A DNA stretch of 63,345 bases from Pullulanibacillus pueri. GTDB lineage: Bacteria; Bacillota; Bacilli; Bacillales; Sporolactobacillaceae. Position 1 is the first letter of the stretch. Each line of letters opens with the position of its first letter. The position numbers and the translations under genes were made by a program. Below are positions 39,793 through 51,442 of the stretch, one piece after another. Under the pieces are notes generated by a model. That model made no database searches. It was not told the DNA's origin and saw only the letters and a program-made list of their open reading frames with translations. Where the stretch lies: positions 1-63,345 of the forward strand of contig NZ_BMFV01000028.1 in NCBI RefSeq assembly GCF_014639255.1. Direction: 5' to 3'.

Positions 39793-40170
39793 ATGTCAAA
39801 ACGGGTCGTCCAAGCTACGAGCTATGGAATGATCACCGCCTTTATCTTAATTCTTATCGTCGCTCTTATTTTCGCCACTCTTTTCCGATTTACAGCCTTA
39901 GATGAATTTTCAATTGGTCAGCTTCCCTTACTCATCATTTCATTTTGTGCACTGTTTATTGGGGGATTAATATCTGGAGCGAAGCTTAAAGAGAAAGGAT
40001 TGATGATTGGAGCCATTACTGGATTAACATACTCTTTATTCATTTATTTAATCCTATTTCTTGGTTATGATCGTCACCTCGGGCTTGATCAATATCTTAC
40101 AATCCTTGTGAATGTAATTGTCACAGGCATGGGGGGGATTCTTGGCGTTAATTTATTTGGACGTAAATAA
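39793..40170 (+). CDS. yrzE: TIGR04086 family membrane protein (YrzE)
   Basis: 125-aa membrane protein with four helices: about 12-32 (MITAFILILIVALIFATLF), 42-60, 68-90 and 100-120. Family features include the glycine-rich FIGGLISGAKLKEKGLMIG and the C-terminal GMGGILGVNLFGRK. Function unknown. GGAGGTGATGTGA precedes the ATG. It is on the plus strand, convergent with yajC across a shared hairpin, between yrbG and yajC as in B. subtilis. Confidence 0.87.
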   Translation: MSKRVVQATSYGMITAFILILIVALIFATLFRFTALDEFSIGQLPLLIISFCALFIGGLISGAKLKEKGLMIGAITGLTYSLFIYLILFLGYDRHLGLDQYLTILVNVIVTGMGGILGVNLFGRK

Positions 40171-40200
40171 GCGCGCACCCTATAGGGTACGCGCTTTTCT
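40171..40200 (+). terminator. Terminator between convergent yrzE and yajC
   Basis: GCGCGCACCCTATAGGGTACGCGC with TTTTCTTT on the plus strand. The minus-strand side has only a weak T-run, so it serves yrzE best. Confidence 0.8.
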
Positions 40201-40527
40201 TTATGATTCTTGTTTTGCTTCTTCTGTTTCTTTTTCGACAACAGCGTCTTTTTCGTGAGGGTTAACTTTCTTCTGAACAATCTCACGAATGGCGTTTCGA
40301 TCGAACGTTAATTTAGTGTTACCATTACATTTAATTGTGACTTGACCATCTTCAATCACATCAACAATCCCGTGTAACCCACCAATCGTCGTAATCTTGT
40401 CGCCCTTCTCTAAACTGCTTTGCATTTCTTGTGTCTTCTTCTGACGCTTTTGTTGCGGACGAATTAACAAGAAATAGAAAATCGCGAAAAAGATGACCAA
40501 CATAATTATGGAACCTGCTCCACCCAT
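40201..40527 (-). CDS. yajC: Preprotein translocase accessory subunit YajC (YrbF)
   Basis: 108 aa from ATG 40527 (AAGGAG eight bases upstream). One N-terminal helix (about 6-24, IIMLVIFFAIFYFLLIRPQ), followed by the conserved QQKRQKKTQEMQSSLEKGDKI and a small beta domain (TTIGGLHGIVDVI), with an acidic Glu/Ala tail. YajC associates with SecDF at the translocon. It lies downstream of tgt by 25 bases in the queA-tgt-yajC order found in many bacteria. Confidence 0.94.
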   Translation of the reverse strand: MGGAGSIIMLVIFFAIFYFLLIRPQQKRQKKTQEMQSSLEKGDKITTIGGLHGIVDVIEDGQVTIKCNGNTKLTFDRNAIREIVQKKVNPHEKDAVVEKETEEAKQES

Positions 40528-40552
40528 TGCTTTCACTCCTTTTTATGTATTT

Positions 40553-41695
<1,143 letters not shown>

Positions 41696-42739
41696 TTAAT
41701 TCTTTTTCCTTTCTAAAACAAGCATCGCATCTCCAAAGCTAAAGAAACGATACCGCTCCTTAACCGCCTCATTGTAGGCGGATAATAAAAACTCTCTTCC
41801 CGAAAATGCACTGACAAGCATGATCAACGTGGATTTTGGGAGATGGAAATTAGTGATAAAACCATCGACCCCTTTATATTCATATCCAGGAAAAATAAAA
41901 ATATCTGTCCAGCCCGAGGAGGCCTCAAAGTGACCAGCGCATTTTGTCGCAATGGTTTCGAGTGTACGGATCACTGTCGTTCCTACCGCAATGATACGGT
42001 GCCCGTCTGTACGTGTTTGATTTAAAGTATCAGCCACTTGTTCTGACATGCGGTAAAATTCAGCATGCATATGGTGATCTTCAATAGTATCAGTTTTAAC
42101 AGGTCGGAAGGTTCCCAAACCTACATGAAGTGTAATAAAGAGGATATTGACTCCTTTGTCTTCAATACGTTTGAGAAGCTGCTCAGTGAAATGTAACCCG
42201 GCTGTTGGCGCTGCCGCTGACCCTTCATGCTTTGCAAAAACGGTTTGATAACGGTTTTGATCTTCAAGCTGTTCACGAATATAAGGCGGAAGGGGCATCT
42301 TTCCTAACTCGTCCAAAATTTCATTAAAAATCCCTTGATATTCAAAGCGAAGAACACGGCGCCCTTCATCTGCGACTTCAATACATTCAGCTTTCAGCTT
42401 TCCTTCACCAAAATCGATCACTGTTCCAAGAGTGATCCGCTTGGCTGGCTTGACTAAGCACTCCCAGTTATCCCCTTGAAGCTGCTTTAAAAGTAGAATT
42501 TCAACTTTTGCCCCTGTTTCTTTTTTTGTCCCAAATAATCGTGCTGGCAATACCTTTGTGTCATTTAAAACAAGAGTATCCCCAGGCTCAAGATAATCGA
42601 TAATATCGGAAAAATGCCGATGTTCGATTTTCTCATCATTAGGATGGAGCACCATCAAGCGAGAGGCCTCCCGATTTTCCAAAGGTGTTTGTGCAATAAG
42701 CTCTTCTGGTAAATCAAAATCAAATAATGATACATCCAT
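41696..42739 (-). CDS. queA: S-adenosylmethionine:tRNA ribosyltransferase-isomerase
   Basis: Converts preQ1-tRNA to epoxyqueuosine-tRNA using SAM as the ribosyl donor. 347 aa. Typical segments: [19 protein letters not shown] at the start, RDMRRLMVL-like [28 protein letters not shown] and [10 protein letters not shown], and the end [10 protein letters not shown]. It lies 41 bases downstream of ruvB and directly before tgt, the B. subtilis ruvA-ruvB-queA-tgt arrangement. Confidence 0.97.
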   Translation of the reverse strand: MDVSLFDFDLPEELIAQTPLENREASRLMVLHPNDEKIEHRHFSDIIDYLEPGDTLVLNDTKVLPARLFGTKKETGAKVEILLLKQLQGDNWECLVKPAKRITLGTVIDFGEGKLKAECIEVADEGRRVLRFEYQGIFNEILDELGKMPLPPYIREQLEDQNRYQTVFAKHEGSAAAPTAGLHFTEQLLKRIEDKGVNILFITLHVGLGTFRPVKTDTIEDHHMHAEFYRMSEQVADTLNQTRTDGHRIIAVGTTVIRTLETIATKCAGHFEASSGWTDIFIFPGYEYKGVDGFITNFHLPKSTLIMLVSAFSGREFLLSAYNEAVKERYRFFSFGDAMLVLERKKN

Positions 42740-42780
42740 ACGTCTTTCACCTCTTGAAGTTTCACAATAATGATTATTTC

Positions 42781-43779
42781 TTACTCATCTTTTATATTTA
42801 AATGTTCGTAGACTAACGGTGTAACCATTCTCCCTCTTGGCGTCCGTTGTAAAAAGCCAATTTGTAATAAGTAGGGCTCATAGACATCTTCAATGGTATG
42901 TCTTTCTTCACCAATAGTCGCCGCAATGGTATCCAGTCCAACAGGACCACCTTTAAACTTCTCGATAATACTTGTGAGCAATTGATGATCGATATGGTCT
43001 AATCCCTTTTCATCCACTTGTAGCCGCTCTAACGCTTCGCGTGTCAAACGTATGTCAATATCGCCTGTCCCGACCACTTGAGCAAAATCACGCACTCGTC
43101 TAAGCAAGCGGTTGGCAATTCTTGGCGTCCCTCGAGAACGTCCTGCAATTTCATAAGCAGCTTCATGATCAATAGGTGTTGAGAGAACATCCGCTGTCCG
43201 TGTAACAATTGATGCGAGCTCATCTACCTCATAATATTGTAAGCGTAAAACGACACCAAAACGATCACGGAGCGGTGGCGATAAATATCCTGCCCGTGTG
43301 GTAGCCCCCACTAACGTAAACGGCGGTAAATCAAGACGCATCGAGTGCGCTGTTTCCCCTTTTCCAACAACAATATCAAGACAAAAATCCTCCATTGCCG
43401 GGTAGAGCACTTCTTCTACATGACGGGGTAAGCGATGGATTTCATCTATAAACAAAACATCCCCTGGCTCCAAAGCCGTTAAGACAGCGGCCAAATCCCC
43501 GGGACGCTCAATGGCTGGACCGGAAGTCGTCCGAATGTTCACACCCATCTCGTGGGCAATAATCATCGATAAGGTCGTCTTTCCCAGACCCGGGGGGCCA
43601 TATAACAGGACATGATCTAAGGCTTCATTTCGATGTTTAGCGGCCTCAATAAAGACGCTAAGATTTTCTTTTACTTTTGTCTGTCCAATATAATCCTTAA
43701 GTGATTGCGGTCTTACAGAAGACTCAATAGGTTCTTCATTAGGATCTGCCTCTTGGGACATCATTCGCTCTTCGCCCAA
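42781..43779 (-). CDS. ruvB: Holliday junction branch migration helicase RuvB
   Basis: AAA+ motor of the RuvAB branch migration complex. 332 aa. Walker [10 protein letters not shown] (about 60-68), Walker B FIDEIHRL, sensor 1 GATTRAG, arginine finger region SPPLRDRFG, sensor 2 [12 protein letters not shown] and the C-terminal winged helix with RTPRGR. Thirteen bases downstream of ruvA. Confidence 0.98.
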   Translation of the reverse strand: MGEERMMSQEADPNEEPIESSVRPQSLKDYIGQTKVKENLSVFIEAAKHRNEALDHVLLYGPPGLGKTTLSMIIAHEMGVNIRTTSGPAIERPGDLAAVLTALEPGDVLFIDEIHRLPRHVEEVLYPAMEDFCLDIVVGKGETAHSMRLDLPPFTLVGATTRAGYLSPPLRDRFGVVLRLQYYEVDELASIVTRTADVLSTPIDHEAAYEIAGRSRGTPRIANRLLRRVRDFAQVVGTGDIDIRLTREALERLQVDEKGLDHIDHQLLTSIIEKFKGGPVGLDTIAATIGEERHTIEDVYEPYLLQIGFLQRTPRGRMVTPLVYEHLNIKDE

Positions 43780-43792
43780 TATAGCTCCCCCC

Positions 43793-44389
43793 TTATTGGT
43801 TCAACATAAGCTTCAGTGCCTCTTTTACATATTGCTCAGCTGATAATGCTTTGTCTTTGAGATTTGGAACAATCTTCTTGATTTCTCTTTCGGAATAACC
43901 TAACGCTTGCAGTGCTTGAATGGCTTCTTCTAGGTGGCCACCTTGTTGAACGTCTTTTTCCATGGGCTCCCCGTCGGAAGAGATCACAGTTGACGCTTTG
44001 ACTTTGCCTTTAAGATCAAGAATCATTTGTCTCGCTGTTTTTTTACCAATTCCAGGAAATTTAACTAGGAATGTTTCATCCTCAGCTTCAATCGCTTGAA
44101 TCACACGCTGGGGTTCCCCTGTTGCCAAAATGGCTAAAGCCCCTTTAGGACCAATGCCCGAAACACTGAGGAGATGGATAAATAAGGCGCGCTCTTCCCG
44201 TGTCTTAAATCCGTATAGATGAAGGGCATCCTCACGGACATATTGGTATGTATAAATTTTCATTTCTTGTCCTATTGGTTGAAATGAAAACGGGTTAGGA
44301 CAATAAATCAAATAGCCAATGCCATGATTTTCTATAGTCACTGCTTCACCATTAACGTAAGCAATCGTGCCTTGAATAAATTCGATCAA
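43793..44389 (-). CDS. ruvA: Holliday junction branch migration subunit RuvA
   Basis: Tetrameric DNA-binding partner of RuvB. 198 aa using the TTG at 44389, which follows GGAGGAAGAG at good spacing; an upstream in-frame start at 44416 overlaps that site and would add nine unrelated residues. Domain I is an OB fold ([20 protein letters not shown]), domain II has two helix-hairpin-helix motifs ([14 protein letters not shown] and [13 protein letters not shown]), and domain III (about 150-198) contacts RuvB. Confidence 0.95.
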   Translation of the reverse strand: MIEFIQGTIAYVNGEAVTIENHGIGYLIYCPNPFSFQPIGQEMKIYTYQYVREDALHLYGFKTREERALFIHLLSVSGIGPKGALAILATGEPQRVIQAIEAEDETFLVKFPGIGKKTARQMILDLKGKVKASTVISSDGEPMEKDVQQGGHLEEAIQALQALGYSEREIKKIVPNLKDKALSAEQYVKEALKLMLNQ

Positions 44390-44494
44390 AACTCTCTTCC
44401 TCCATAAATCAATCAATAAACCATAAAGATTCTCCTCACCCTATCATAACATAATTCGACTTTTAACATGAATAAATATATCGCCTCAAGCATT

Positions 44495-44518
44495 AAAAGC
44501 CCAGTTATGACTGAGCTT
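44495..44518 (-). terminator. bofC terminator
   Basis: GCTCAGTCATAACTGGGC then TTTTAATG on the minus strand, at the bofC stop. Confidence 0.75.
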
Positions 44519-45064
44519 CTAACGATCGCCTCTATTTTTAATGGGGGTATAATGTAATGCGTACCGTGAAAAAGAGTGAATCATTTTGGTATAGTGTTGC
44601 TTATCAGAAACAGGTATACCATTTTTTAATTGTTTTATGAGATTCACTTGTAAAGCATCCACATCGATTTGAAAAAAGGTTTGAATAATTTGATTGGCTT
44701 TGGGATCACCCTTAAATAGCGTTAAAGTATTGCCATCTTTTAATCCTAGAACGCCCACTGACTTTGAAACGGGAGAAAGGTCTTTGACTGTTCTTTTTAA
44801 GATAAGTGTCGAGTTATTATTTTCTAACACCTTCCATTTAGGATGTTGATTTAAATAATCATTGACAGAAATAATATGTTTTTTCTCTATTTGCTGAATC
44901 GAAACACCATCGATATATTGTGTAATTAAATGAATTTCAGTAGGTTTAGCCGCTTGGACTTTTATTGATTCATCTAAGGCATAAGCCCCTTGATGAGAAG
45001 GGCCTCCATATAGCCCCAATAGAACTATACTAGCGATCATCATTTTTGAAAAAAAAGTACTCAT
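44519..45064 (-). CDS. bofC: Bypass-of-forespore protein BofC
   Basis: 181 aa, exported from the forespore. In B. subtilis BofC inhibits SpoIVB protease and so delays SpoIVFB activation and pro-SigK cleavage. Signal sequence at about 5-28 (MMIASIVLLGLYGG), then a mature part with the BofC_C-like ILKRTVKDLSPVSKSVGVLG and LKDGNTLTLFKGDPK. Its presence beside ruvA is as in B. subtilis and fits the spoIVFA/B genes 8 kb away. GAGGTGAATTTTC precedes the ATG. Confidence 0.88.
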   Translation of the reverse strand: MSTFFSKMMIASIVLLGLYGGPSHQGAYALDESIKVQAAKPTEIHLITQYIDGVSIQQIEKKHIISVNDYLNQHPKWKVLENNNSTLILKRTVKDLSPVSKSVGVLGLKDGNTLTLFKGDPKANQIIQTFFQIDVDALQVNLIKQLKNGIPVSDKQHYTKMIHSFSRYALHYTPIKNRGDR

Positions 45065-45106
45065 GAAAATTCACCTCTTATTCGGAGAATTTATTAACAA
45101 TAAATT

Positions 45107-45135
45107 TAGTATATCCGAATAAAAGAGGATTATCC
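45107..45135 (-). promoter_or_regulatory. Possible forespore (SigG/SigF-like) promoter of bofC
   Basis: GGATAA (45130-45135), 16-base spacer and TATACTA (45107-45113), loosely like SigG (TGNATA / CATACTA). bofC is forespore-expressed in B. subtilis; the match here is only fair. Confidence 0.35.
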
Positions 45136-45165
45136 GTTATGTGGAAATCAAGGATAAGGATGTGC

Positions 45166-45207
45166 AAAAATAAAACAGGCACCCAAATGTGCCTGTTTTA
45201 TTTTTTG
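45166..45207 (-). terminator. Terminator of the YhcN/YlaJ lipoprotein gene
   Basis: AAAACAGGCAC / GTGCCTGTTTT hairpin with T-runs on both strands; it sits 11 bases past the lipoprotein stop codon. Confidence 0.88.
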
Positions 45208-45217
45208 TGTTCAGTTA

Positions 45218-45817
45218 TTAATGGGCGTTATTTTGGAAAGGGCGTTTTACAGCATCACCTAGGTCATCAAGAACACCCGTGATGTCAGAACGTACTTCGT
45301 CTAATGGTGTGCCATTATCTAAACGGTCGTTAATATTACTGATGCGGTCAACCATATCTTTATCGGTTACGACACGAACCTGCTTATCTCGAGCAATATT
45401 TTTAGCCGTTGATCGAATGGCTTGTTCCACTTCTTGTTGATTTTGTACATCCTTATCTAAGGTTGCTCCAATGACGACTGTATTACCATTTGTAAAAGCA
45501 CTGGCATCATTAACATTGTTTAAACGGGCCACTTGGCTCGCGATACGACGAGAAAGATCACTGTCTCCAGCAACAGAACCGTTATTATTGACATTGTTAT
45601 AGTCATTACCGTTTCTGTTATTTTGTAAAGATGCATTATTATCATTAACATCATTACGTGTCACATCGTCTGGATTGGCACGGTCGGTATAATAGCCAAC
45701 ATTTCGCAAGGCGTTGTTATCGCCCATAGCGCCATTGCGATCGTTATCTGCACCACACCCTGTTACCAAACCTACAGCCATTAAACCGGTTGATAATAAT
45801 GAAAGTGTTTTTTTCAT
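45218..45817 (-). CDS. coxA: YhcN/YlaJ family sporulation lipoprotein (CoxA-like)
   Basis: 199 aa from ATG 45817 (GGGGGC upstream). A lipoprotein signal ends in the lipobox VTGC with C21. An Asn/Asp/Gly-rich linker (about 24-90) is followed by the YhcN/YlaJ domain, with ASQVARLNNVNDASAFTNGN and a VVIGATLDKD segment near 110-140. CoxA of B. subtilis, a spore cortex protein of this family, lies next to safA exactly as here, so I use that name tentatively. A TTGACA-N17-TAGTTT promoter is visible around 45860-45895. Confidence 0.8.
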   Translation of the reverse strand: MKKTLSLLSTGLMAVGLVTGCGADNDRNGAMGDNNALRNVGYYTDRANPDDVTRNDVNDNNASLQNNRNGNDYNNVNNNGSVAGDSDLSRRIASQVARLNNVNDASAFTNGNTVVIGATLDKDVQNQQEVEQAIRSTAKNIARDKQVRVVTDKDMVDRISNINDRLDNGTPLDEVRSDITGVLDDLGDAVKRPFQNNAH

Positions 45818-45904
45818 GATAAATGCCCCCTTCACCCAATAGCATGTGTGAAAGAGATCTAAAGTAAACTAACAGTTAGAGGGTCACATGTCAAATTTTT
45901 CAGC

Positions 45905-45985
45905 TTAGAAAATTTAGCTTTTCGTCAAGCCTTAATGGCGAAAGCCTCAGTTGCTCTTATAAGTTTTTTTGACGTAAAAAAAACA
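45905..45985. repeat. R2 repeat
   Basis: TTAATGGCGAAAGCCTCAGT followed by TGCTCTTATAAG and TGACGTAA. It lies between the safA 3' end and the lipoprotein gene (the 347-base gap 45818-46164). The rest of the gap holds an R1-tail-like CCGTCCTGGTGGCC (46039) and nothing else recognised. Confidence 0.65.
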
Positions 45986-46137
45986 GGGCTTCCACTTCAG
46001 AACGCTCACTTTCCCCATGCCCGCACGATATAGGTAGACCGTCCTGGTGGCCAACATTTTAATGCTTAGAAGTTTGACCTCCATCAAAGAACTCCCGGGA
46101 GAAATATCCTGCTACATTGATCTTAGTTTCCTTTATA

Positions 46138-46168
46138 AAAAAAGAAAAGTGACGAAAATAACCGTCAC
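46138..46168 (-). terminator. safA terminator
   Basis: GTGACGGTTATTTTCGTCAC then TTTTCTTTTTTTAT on the minus strand, overlapping the safA stop. Confidence 0.82.
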
Positions 46169-47649
46169 TCCTCCTTATCGTCTTCATGTTCACTTGGAAA
46201 ATCCGGTAAAGATATAGAAGCTTGATTGTAGGATTCCCATAACGAATAGGGGTTCTGATCTCTATGGGGCAATTCTGGCATGCCTTGTGAATACTGACCA
46301 GAACTTGGGTAGTAACCTGGTGTTACTTGCTGCGGTGGTATGGCTCCAAATCCTTGAGAAGGTTGAGGACTATAGCCCTGTGTAGGATAACCATACGATG
46401 GATAACTCCCCTGTTGTTGTTGCGACTGTTGTGGCGCATATTGCGGGTCACCAGTTGCAGCCGTTGGCGACATTCCCTGGTCTCCATCAGACTGTTGTTC
46501 ATCTGCAGCACTAGGTTGCATTCCTTGCATTCCTTGTATTCCTTGCATTCCTTGCGCCTGATAGCCCATCGGTTGATACCCTTGATAAGGATGACTCATC
46601 GGTGGCATCATCCCTTGTTGGGGGTATGGATAACCAACTGGGTAAGGGGAAGCAACGTATTGTGGCGGTTGTCCTGGATATCCCATTGGCGGTTGTGCTT
46701 GGAATGGATAGCCACCTGGCATCGGCGTTTGTTGCAGATAGTCTGATTTTTGAGTTTGCTGTGATGGCCCAGCTTCTGGCATGGTTTGCTGTCCAAAGCC
46801 TGTCGACGGATCACCTTGAAAAGGATATTTATTCAAAGTTCCTTGCTCAGGATACGTCATTTTACCTTGTCCTAAACCAGCAACAGGCTGTTCATGAAAA
46901 TAAGCTGAATGCCCCTTTAGATGCTCTGCCTCCTGATAAGGTGCTGCATACGTACTAGGATCTGGGAATTTCCATTTGTCATTCATTCCTTGATTCGTCA
47001 TTTGTGGTTCATTACTCTTTGGTGTCATCATGTTTGGATAAGGATCATCTAAAATTGGAAAATGATAAGATCCTTCATTTGACTTTGTTATTTCTTCTGG
47101 ATTGGTTGGAGGCATCACTTTGGAATGCTTTAATGGCATCTGTTCTTTTGAGTTCTCATTAACTTTAATGGTTTTTTCATTAGTGTTATCCTTTTTTTCG
47201 TTATTTATGGGCTCCTTTTTAATATTCGGATTGGACTTAGGGGTTGCCTTTTTAGTCTTTTCCTTTTTTAGTTTTGGTTTTTTAGGCGTCTCTGTTTGTG
47301 GATTCTCGACCTTTGGATTTTCAGTTTTAGGATTTTCTTTGACTGGATTAATCGGATTGACTGGGTTCACTTGATTTTCTTTATTCGGAGATTTTTCCAT
47401 TGGCTTTTCTTTAACGGGCTTTTCTTTAACAGGTTTTTCCTTGACCGGAACTTCTTTAATGATTTTATCTGCCTTTACCTTTTTCTTGATCGCTTTCGCT
47501 CCTGATGGAACTTTTATTTTCATTCCTGGCTTAATTTTATCCGGATCAGAAAGTTGGGTATTTATTTTTTTGAGTTCTTCTAAGGTCACATTATGCTTCT
47601 GAGCGATTTTATATAAAGTATCTCCGAGTTGAACGATATAAATTTTCAA
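46165..47649 (-). CDS. safA: Spore coat assembly protein SafA
   Basis: LysM-containing morphogenetic protein at the cortex/coat interface that recruits inner-coat proteins. 494 aa from a TTG at 47649, which follows GGAGGAGG; the same LKIYIVQLGDTL start matches SafA of B. subtilis. The LysM domain is residues 1-50 (KINTQLSDPDKIKPGMKIKV). A Lys/Pro/Glu linker with three KPVKEK repeats comes next (about 65-85), then a Lys/Asn/Thr stretch and a long Pro/Gln/Gly/Tyr/Met-rich C-terminal half (about 250-480), typical of coat scaffolds. A SigE-like promoter lies upstream. Confidence 0.88.
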   Translation of the reverse strand: MKIYIVQLGDTLYKIAQKHNVTLEELKKINTQLSDPDKIKPGMKIKVPSGAKAIKKKVKADKIIKEVPVKEKPVKEKPVKEKPMEKSPNKENQVNPVNPINPVKENPKTENPKVENPQTETPKKPKLKKEKTKKATPKSNPNIKKEPINNEKKDNTNEKTIKVNENSKEQMPLKHSKVMPPTNPEEITKSNEGSYHFPILDDPYPNMMTPKSNEPQMTNQGMNDKWKFPDPSTYAAPYQEAEHLKGHSAYFHEQPVAGLGQGKMTYPEQGTLNKYPFQGDPSTGFGQQTMPEAGPSQQTQKSDYLQQTPMPGGYPFQAQPPMGYPGQPPQYVASPYPVGYPYPQQGMMPPMSHPYQGYQPMGYQAQGMQGIQGMQGMQPSAADEQQSDGDQGMSPTAATGDPQYAPQQSQQQQGSYPSYGYPTQGYSPQPSQGFGAIPPQQVTPGYYPSSGQYSQGMPELPHRDQNPYSLWESYNQASISLPDFPSEHEDDKEE

Positions 47650-47678
47650 ATAGATCCTCCTCCATTGCACAAGTTACT

Positions 47679-47708
47679 ACAGTATATTTTTGCAATAGGC
47701 GAATTGCC
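47679..47708 (-). promoter_or_regulatory. SigE-like promoter of safA
   Basis: Minus strand GGCAATTC (47701-47708), 14-base spacer and TATACTGT (47679-47686); six of eight -10 positions fit CATACANT but the -35 is poor. safA is SigE-controlled in B. subtilis. Confidence 0.42.
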
Positions 47709-47987
47709 ACTCTTTTTTTAAATTTACTCGTATAAGTCTTTTTCCGGGGCAAAGATAGAGAGCACCATCTCATTAGATACTGAAGAAGATCGTCCGTTTT
47801 TATGTGTTACCTTCAACCTCAAGGACACCCATCGCCCCGCCCCTAAAAAGCGAGTAAACAGGATTAGACATCCTCTCATATGGATAAGAAGTTGATGTAA
47901 GCCCCGTTTTTCTTAATAGTCTCCATGCTTAACATCCCTTTTTTAGGTATAATAAAAACAGACCTATTTGTTACAGGAGGATTTTCT

Positions 47988-48524
47988 ATGACGGAAGAAA
48001 AATTAATGGGAAATGAGAGAAGACATAAGATTCTAACCTGGCTGAAAGAATCTCAAGAACCTTTAACTGGAAGTGAACTTGCCAAAAAGACAAAGGTCAG
48101 TCGTCAAGTGATTGTTCAAGACATCTCACTCTTAAAAGCTAAAGACGAACCGATTATTGCTACATCTAGAGGTTATGTATACTTTCAAAAAAGCGAAAAA
48201 CAAAAACACGTTCAAGTCATTGCATGTAAGCACGATCAATCTGGCACAGAACAAGAGCTTAATTTATTAGTGGATAATGGTGTATGTGTTAGAGATGTTA
48301 TTGTCGAACATCCAATTTATGGCCAAATCACCACTTCACTTATGCTTAATAATCGCCGCGATGTTCAACATTTTATAAAAAAAGTCAATGAAACCGGTGC
48401 TTCCTTATTATCTGCATTAACTGAAGGGATTCATTTACATACGATTGAATCTGAAGACCAAAAAAGACTTAGTGATGCTTGTGAGGCATTAAAAAAAGAG
48501 GGATTTCTCATCGATAATGATTAA
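47988..48524 (+). CDS. niaR: Transcription repressor NiaR (YrxA), 3H domain
   Basis: Niacin-responsive repressor of NAD synthesis and niacin transport genes. 178 aa from ATG 47988, which follows ACAGGAGG; a longer frame to 47925 lacks a site. N-terminal winged HTH (about 9-65; TGSELAKKTKVSRQVIVQDI) and a C-terminal 3H domain with the metal ligands H82, E90, H149 and H151. A TATAAT box is at about 47950. In B. subtilis it lies next to nifS/nadBCA, its targets; none of these is in this window, so the regulator is orphaned here. The AGACCTATTTGTTACAGG around the start may be an operator. Confidence 0.92.
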   Translation: MTEEKLMGNERRHKILTWLKESQEPLTGSELAKKTKVSRQVIVQDISLLKAKDEPIIATSRGYVYFQKSEKQKHVQVIACKHDQSGTEQELNLLVDNGVCVRDVIVEHPIYGQITTSLMLNNRRDVQHFIKKVNETGASLLSALTEGIHLHTIESEDQKRLSDACEALKKEGFLIDND

Positions 48525-48970
48525 ATCCCTCCTGTGCCCACAATATCAACCTTTTCAACGCCAATGAGCCTTTCAAGCTGCTCAATCAAATCACTTAGGG
48601 AAAGGTTGATCGAGGTCGTATCCATTGACAATGAAACATTGGCTCTCCCTTGTAAAGGGATAGACTGGTGTATAGTAAGAACATTACAATTCGCTTCTGA
48701 AAGGATATTCAAAAGTGATTTTAATATCCCTGCTCTATCCTCTAAGTGGAAAAAGAGCGTCACGACTCTTTCCTTAATGATTTTTTGAAAGGGTAATATG
48801 CCATCTTTATATTTATAATAGGCACTACGACTAAGATCGACCATTCGCACTGCCTCGGTAACGCTCCGTGCCTTGCCTGTCTCCAATAATTCCTTAGCCT
48901 CCAACACTTTAAGCATGGATTCAGATAAGACATCTTTACGCACGAGGTAGTATTGTTCACGCTGACTCAT
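48521..48970 (-). CDS. pheB: ACT domain protein PheB (UPF0735)
   Basis: 149 aa from ATG 48970 (AGGGGG upstream). The N-terminal half is a helical region with an HTH-like core (SVTEAVRMVDLSRSAYYKYK) and the C-terminal half an ACT domain (RAGILKSLLNILSEANCNVL). PheB is named for its place beside pheA in B. subtilis; its function is unknown, probably ligand-binding regulation. pheA is not adjacent here. It is convergent with niaR, whose 3' end overlaps it by four bases. Confidence 0.87.
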   Translation of the reverse strand: MSQREQYYLVRKDVLSESMLKVLEAKELLETGKARSVTEAVRMVDLSRSAYYKYKDGILPFQKIIKERVVTLFFHLEDRAGILKSLLNILSEANCNVLTIHQSIPLQGRANVSLSMDTTSINLSLSDLIEQLERLIGVEKVDIVGTGGI

Positions 48971-49356
48971 CAAATCCCCCCTGTATCTAATGACAACCCC
49001 CAAGTCTTATGTATCAGAAAACTTGGTTTTTGCTAAGCACGGCCTGATGTTCAAGCATACGCCTTCACACATTAAAGATGTCTCGCCAAGCTTAAATGGC
49101 AAAAGCCTAAGTTGCACCTTTAAAAGGTTCAAGAATGCAAAGTGAAACATGGCGAGACGCCTGCGGGATTAGCAAGCCAGGCGAGACCCCCGCAAAGCCA
49201 CTAAATTTAAAGGCTTGAGAGACTTGCCGATTGCCCGCGGAAAGCAAGTCATTTTTCACTTAACCAAAGTGTTGATGGGCAAGTCTCTGGTCACCCTATG
49301 TACGTTATCTTTCTTAACCCTTTTAAAAGAGGAGAACGCAAAGGCTCTCCTATTCG
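48971..49356. repeat. Intergenic with R4, R2 and a GC-rich repeat
   Basis: R4 at about 49028-49069 (GCTAAGCACGGCCTGATGTT, CATACGCCTTC), R2 at 49085-49130 (AATGGCAAAAGCCTAAGTTG), and a Bacillaceae-type GC-rich segment at 49146-49205 (GGCGAGACGCCTGCGGGA). The obg terminator is at 49323-49350. No gene. Confidence 0.7.
49323..49350 (-). terminator. obg terminator
   Basis: GGAGAGCCTTTGCGTTCTCC then TCTTTTAAAA on the minus strand. Confidence 0.85.
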
Positions 49357-50652
<1,296 letters not shown>

Positions 50653-50656
50653 TCAG

Positions 50657-51196
50657 TCATCGGTGAATAGAAAAAGTCAAAACAACTTCTTCACTATGTA
50701 CATATTCTGTATCGAAATCCAATGAATGATTCGATCTTTGCCTTAAAAAAAAGGCTTTCGCCTGCTCAACGTCTTTAATCATACCGACAAAATCAAGTGT
50801 CATTTTCATCCGATCCTCTTCTTGATCTATTCTTAAAGTTATTGTATTTTCAACATGATGCTCGACCGAACGATTGAAATAATCCAAAGTCTCTTTAAAA
50901 AAAGCATAGAGCTTGTCATCGTATGAAACTAAATGGAATGGATGTCCTGTAACTTCAACATCTAAACTGACAGCTGGCTTGTCTAAATTATATGTCAATA
51001 AAAAAGCAGCTAGCTTAGGTCCCGCTACATTTGAAAGCAAGGCTTCATTCTTGGCCTTTACAATAACGCTTGCAATAATTTCTGATGCACGATCGACTCT
51101 CATTAAATCAAGGTTTGCTTTAATTAACTGCAGATCGTTTAACCAATCATGCCTTATAGCTCTTAACAAATCGACTGTGTGTTGAGCATCACCCAT
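50657..51196 (-). CDS. spo0B: Sporulation phosphotransferase Spo0B
   Basis: 179 aa. Passes phosphate from Spo0F to Spo0A in the phosphorelay. The phosphorylated histidine is H16 in RHDWLNDLQLIKANL, in the first helix of the four-helix bundle; the C-terminal ATPase-like domain (about 70-179) lacks a functional ATP site as in the family. The protein is poorly conserved across species, so the His motif and the location between rpmA and obg carry the call. Confidence 0.9.
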   Translation of the reverse strand: MGDAQHTVDLLRAIRHDWLNDLQLIKANLDLMRVDRASEIIASVIVKAKNEALLSNVAGPKLAAFLLTYNLDKPAVSLDVEVTGHPFHLVSYDDKLYAFFKETLDYFNRSVEHHVENTITLRIDQEEDRMKMTLDFVGMIKDVEQAKAFFLRQRSNHSLDFDTEYVHSEEVVLTFSIHR

Positions 51197-51442
51197 ATCA
51201 ATAACCCCTATACCCTATTTGGACTGGACTCATTCTATGATAACTTAAATCTTTAAAATTAAAAAGAAAAGAAAGTCCCTTAATTTCATTGCCATCCTAT
51301 TTCTTCCTTGGACAAACTCTAGTCAACGGTTTCATCACTTAGACGCCAACGCTTCGCTAAGCACGGCCTGATCTCAATTTCAGGCATACGCCTTCTAACG
51401 TTAGAAGTGCAAAAAACCAGCCCTCAAGGCTGGTCTTTATAA
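51197..51442. repeat. R4 repeat between spo0B and rpmA, with rpmA terminator
   Basis: R4 copy at about 51347-51397: GCTTCGCTAAGCACGGCCTG, then TCAGGCATACGCCTTC and CTAACGTTAG. The rpmA terminator follows at 51411-51436. Nothing else was recognised in these 246 bases. Confidence 0.65.
51411..51436 (-). terminator. rplU-prp-rpmA terminator
   Basis: ACCAGCCTTGAGGGCTGGT then TTTTTTG on the minus strand, just past rpmA. Confidence 0.92.

Noticed and set aside
46327..46958. Plus-strand frames opposite safA
   Set aside because: They mirror the Pro/Gln-rich coding repeat of safA and have no start signals.
47102..47505. Plus-strand Phe/Leu/Gly-rich frames that look like membrane proteins
   Set aside because: They are the complement of the Lys/Pro/Asn-rich safA linker; the hydrophobic look is a reading artefact.
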